A stretch of DNA of 6,091 bases from Leptolyngbyaceae cyanobacterium M65_K2018_010 (lineage in GTDB: Bacteria; Cyanobacteriota; Cyanobacteriia; Phormidesmidales; Phormidesmidaceae), in NCBI GenBank assembly GCA_015295885.1, contig DVEE01000430.1:1-6091 (forward strand), in the 5' to 3' direction. The notes under the pieces were generated by a model. It searched no databases. It was given only the letters and a program-made list of their open reading frames with translations, and was not told the origin of the DNA. The stretch's first letter is position 1; every line of letters begins with the position of its first letter. This document shows, one piece after another, positions 5,115 to 6,091 of the stretch. A program made the translations under genes and the position numbers.

Positions 5115-5145
5115 TGAACGGATTGCCTTTGCTGCCTCTGGATGG

Positions 5146-6091
5146 CTATTCAATGCTGACGCCGCCAAAGGTTTCCGCCTTTTTGCCAGAGCTCCCCAGT
5201 GGGGCTTGTTCTAGTTTGCGAGCTTGTTGGCGATGTTTCTGAAAGTGCCCTAGCCAAGCTTCAGGGGCATTCATGGTTTCGCCCCCGTGCTGGGTTTGCC
5301 GTTTGCGCACCTGGCATAGCACGGGGGTATTCACGCAGGCTCCCGAGATAATCACCTGCCCTTTGGTGAGGGCGGGTAGTTCCTTGAGCAAATCGCGCCC
5401 GGCTGCTTCAACGCCGTACTTAAGGCTGTCCTGATCGACGGGGTTGACAATCCGCATCAGGAATTGGCTCATGCACTGGGAGAGCACGTCAGAGTCGAGC
5501 TTGCCCGGGCGTTGGGTAATGAGGCCCACACCCATGCCAAACTTGCGGCCTTCACTCAGAATGGTGCGCAAAATTTGTTTACAGCGGGAAGGCTCGTGGG
5601 CTGGGGCAAAGCGGTGGGCTTCCTCAATTAAAATGAAGACCGGATAGGGCAGAAAATTTTCATCCTCTGGGGTAAGTTTGTCCTTAGCGGTGTTCATGCG
5701 GGCCTGATAGCTCTGGCGCAACACGGCTGCGCAAATCACCTGCTGCTCCTCTTGGCTAATCTCGTTCATTTGCAATACCGTCACCTGCCCTGGGGCAAAG
5801 AGATCCTTAGGGGCCAGGTGTTGCATGCGATGAAAGTAATCCGAGCGCTCTAACTTGCCCAGTTTCCATTCCAGGGCAGGGGCGGAGGAGCCGGTTTTTT
5901 CGTTACCTTCATCATCGGTACTGCGATCGGCCTCGTAACAGGCGGAAATCAGATCCTGAACGTCCCACCGATAGTCGCCAAATTTGTGCTTACCCAATAG
6001 ACTAAAGGCCTTGTTCAAAATCGCCTGCTGCCGATCGCTCATGTCTGGCAACAGGGTGAGAATATCGTAATAATCCAGAGACGACATGCGA
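5146..6091 (-). CDS. HerA-type (DUF87) ATPase, C-terminal part, truncated by window edge
   Basis: The visible 313-residue part begins at an internal-looking ATG (6085-6087); the frame stays open to the edge (codon CGC before it), so the true start and the Walker A motif lie outside. What remains matches the C-terminal half of HerA/FtsK-superfamily hexameric ATPases: Walker B VFILIEEAH at residues 150-158 with the catalytic E155-E156 pair, then SEGRKFGMGVGLITQRP (178-194) carrying the sensor region, and DVLSQC..FLMRIVNPVDQ (200-219) with R212 a candidate arginine finger. HerA enzymes translocate DNA and often work with the NurA nuclease in end resection; no nurA is visible here. The C-terminal tail (about 265-313) is basic and low in complexity. 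Full-length relatives are roughly 550-600 residues. The family is secure; the physiological role is not. Confidence 0.88.
   Translation of the reverse strand, partial: RMSSLDYYDILTLLPDMSDRQQAILNKAFSLLGKHKFGDYRWDVQDLISACYEADRSTDDEGNEKTGSSAPALEWKLGKLERSDYFHRMQHLAPKDLFAPGQVTVLQMNEISQEEQQVICAAVLRQSYQARMNTAKDKLTPEDENFLPYPVFILIEEAHRFAPAHEPSRCKQILRTILSEGRKFGMGVGLITQRPGKLDSDVLSQCMSQFLMRIVNPVDQDSLKYGVEAAGRDLLKELPALTKGQVIISGACVNTPVLCQVRKRQTQHGGETMNAPEAWLGHFQKHRQQARKLEQAPLGSSGKKAETFGGVSIE

Overview
The window looks like chromosomal DNA from a cyanobacterium. Three observations point there: three copies of the HIP1 octamer GCGATCGC (882-889, 3210-3217, 4754-4761); a short single-RRM RNA-binding protein of the cyanobacterial Rbp type; and a group-2 sigma-70 factor that resembles cyanobacterial SigC. 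PriA also has cyanobacterial-style motif wording (GTQMLTKGID, AADGLL). I cannot name the genus. There are no rRNA or tRNA genes, insertion sequences, CRISPR arrays or phage genes.

Layout from left to right. Positions 1-161 hold the leader of an rbp gene, with small inverted repeats, a TTTCN tandem run and a good Shine-Dalgarno. The rbp gene (162-470, +) ends at a strong intrinsic terminator (512-540). Two minus-strand genes converge on it and form a tight unit: priA (965-3454), then a four-helix membrane protein of unknown function (548-961) that starts three bases after the priA stop. A divergent intergenic region of about 460 bp (3455-3914) separates priA from the sigma factor gene (3915-5090, +). 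The sigma gene converges, across 55 bp, with the 3' part of a HerA-type ATPase gene (5146-6091, -) that runs off the right edge.

The genes are mostly housekeeping and regulatory: post-transcriptional RNA binding, replication restart, transcription initiation and a DNA-translocase-like ATPase. Apart from the priA pair they look like independent transcription units. I found no clear undescribed multi-gene system.

Two places deserve attention. First, the PriA reading frame appears to lack about 20 conserved residues (the DRDTT segment of helicase lobe 2) in frame, and it has Trp where relatives normally have Arg in the D-Y-R-A-S-E-R motif. Second, the priA-sigC intergenic region combines perfect copies of the cyanobacterial DnaA-box sequence TTTTCCACA, a tandem GGAAAA array, eight GATC sites within 154 bp, and terminator-like and promoter-like elements ahead of the sigma gene. 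Family assignments rest on motif recognition from memory; no database search was run.
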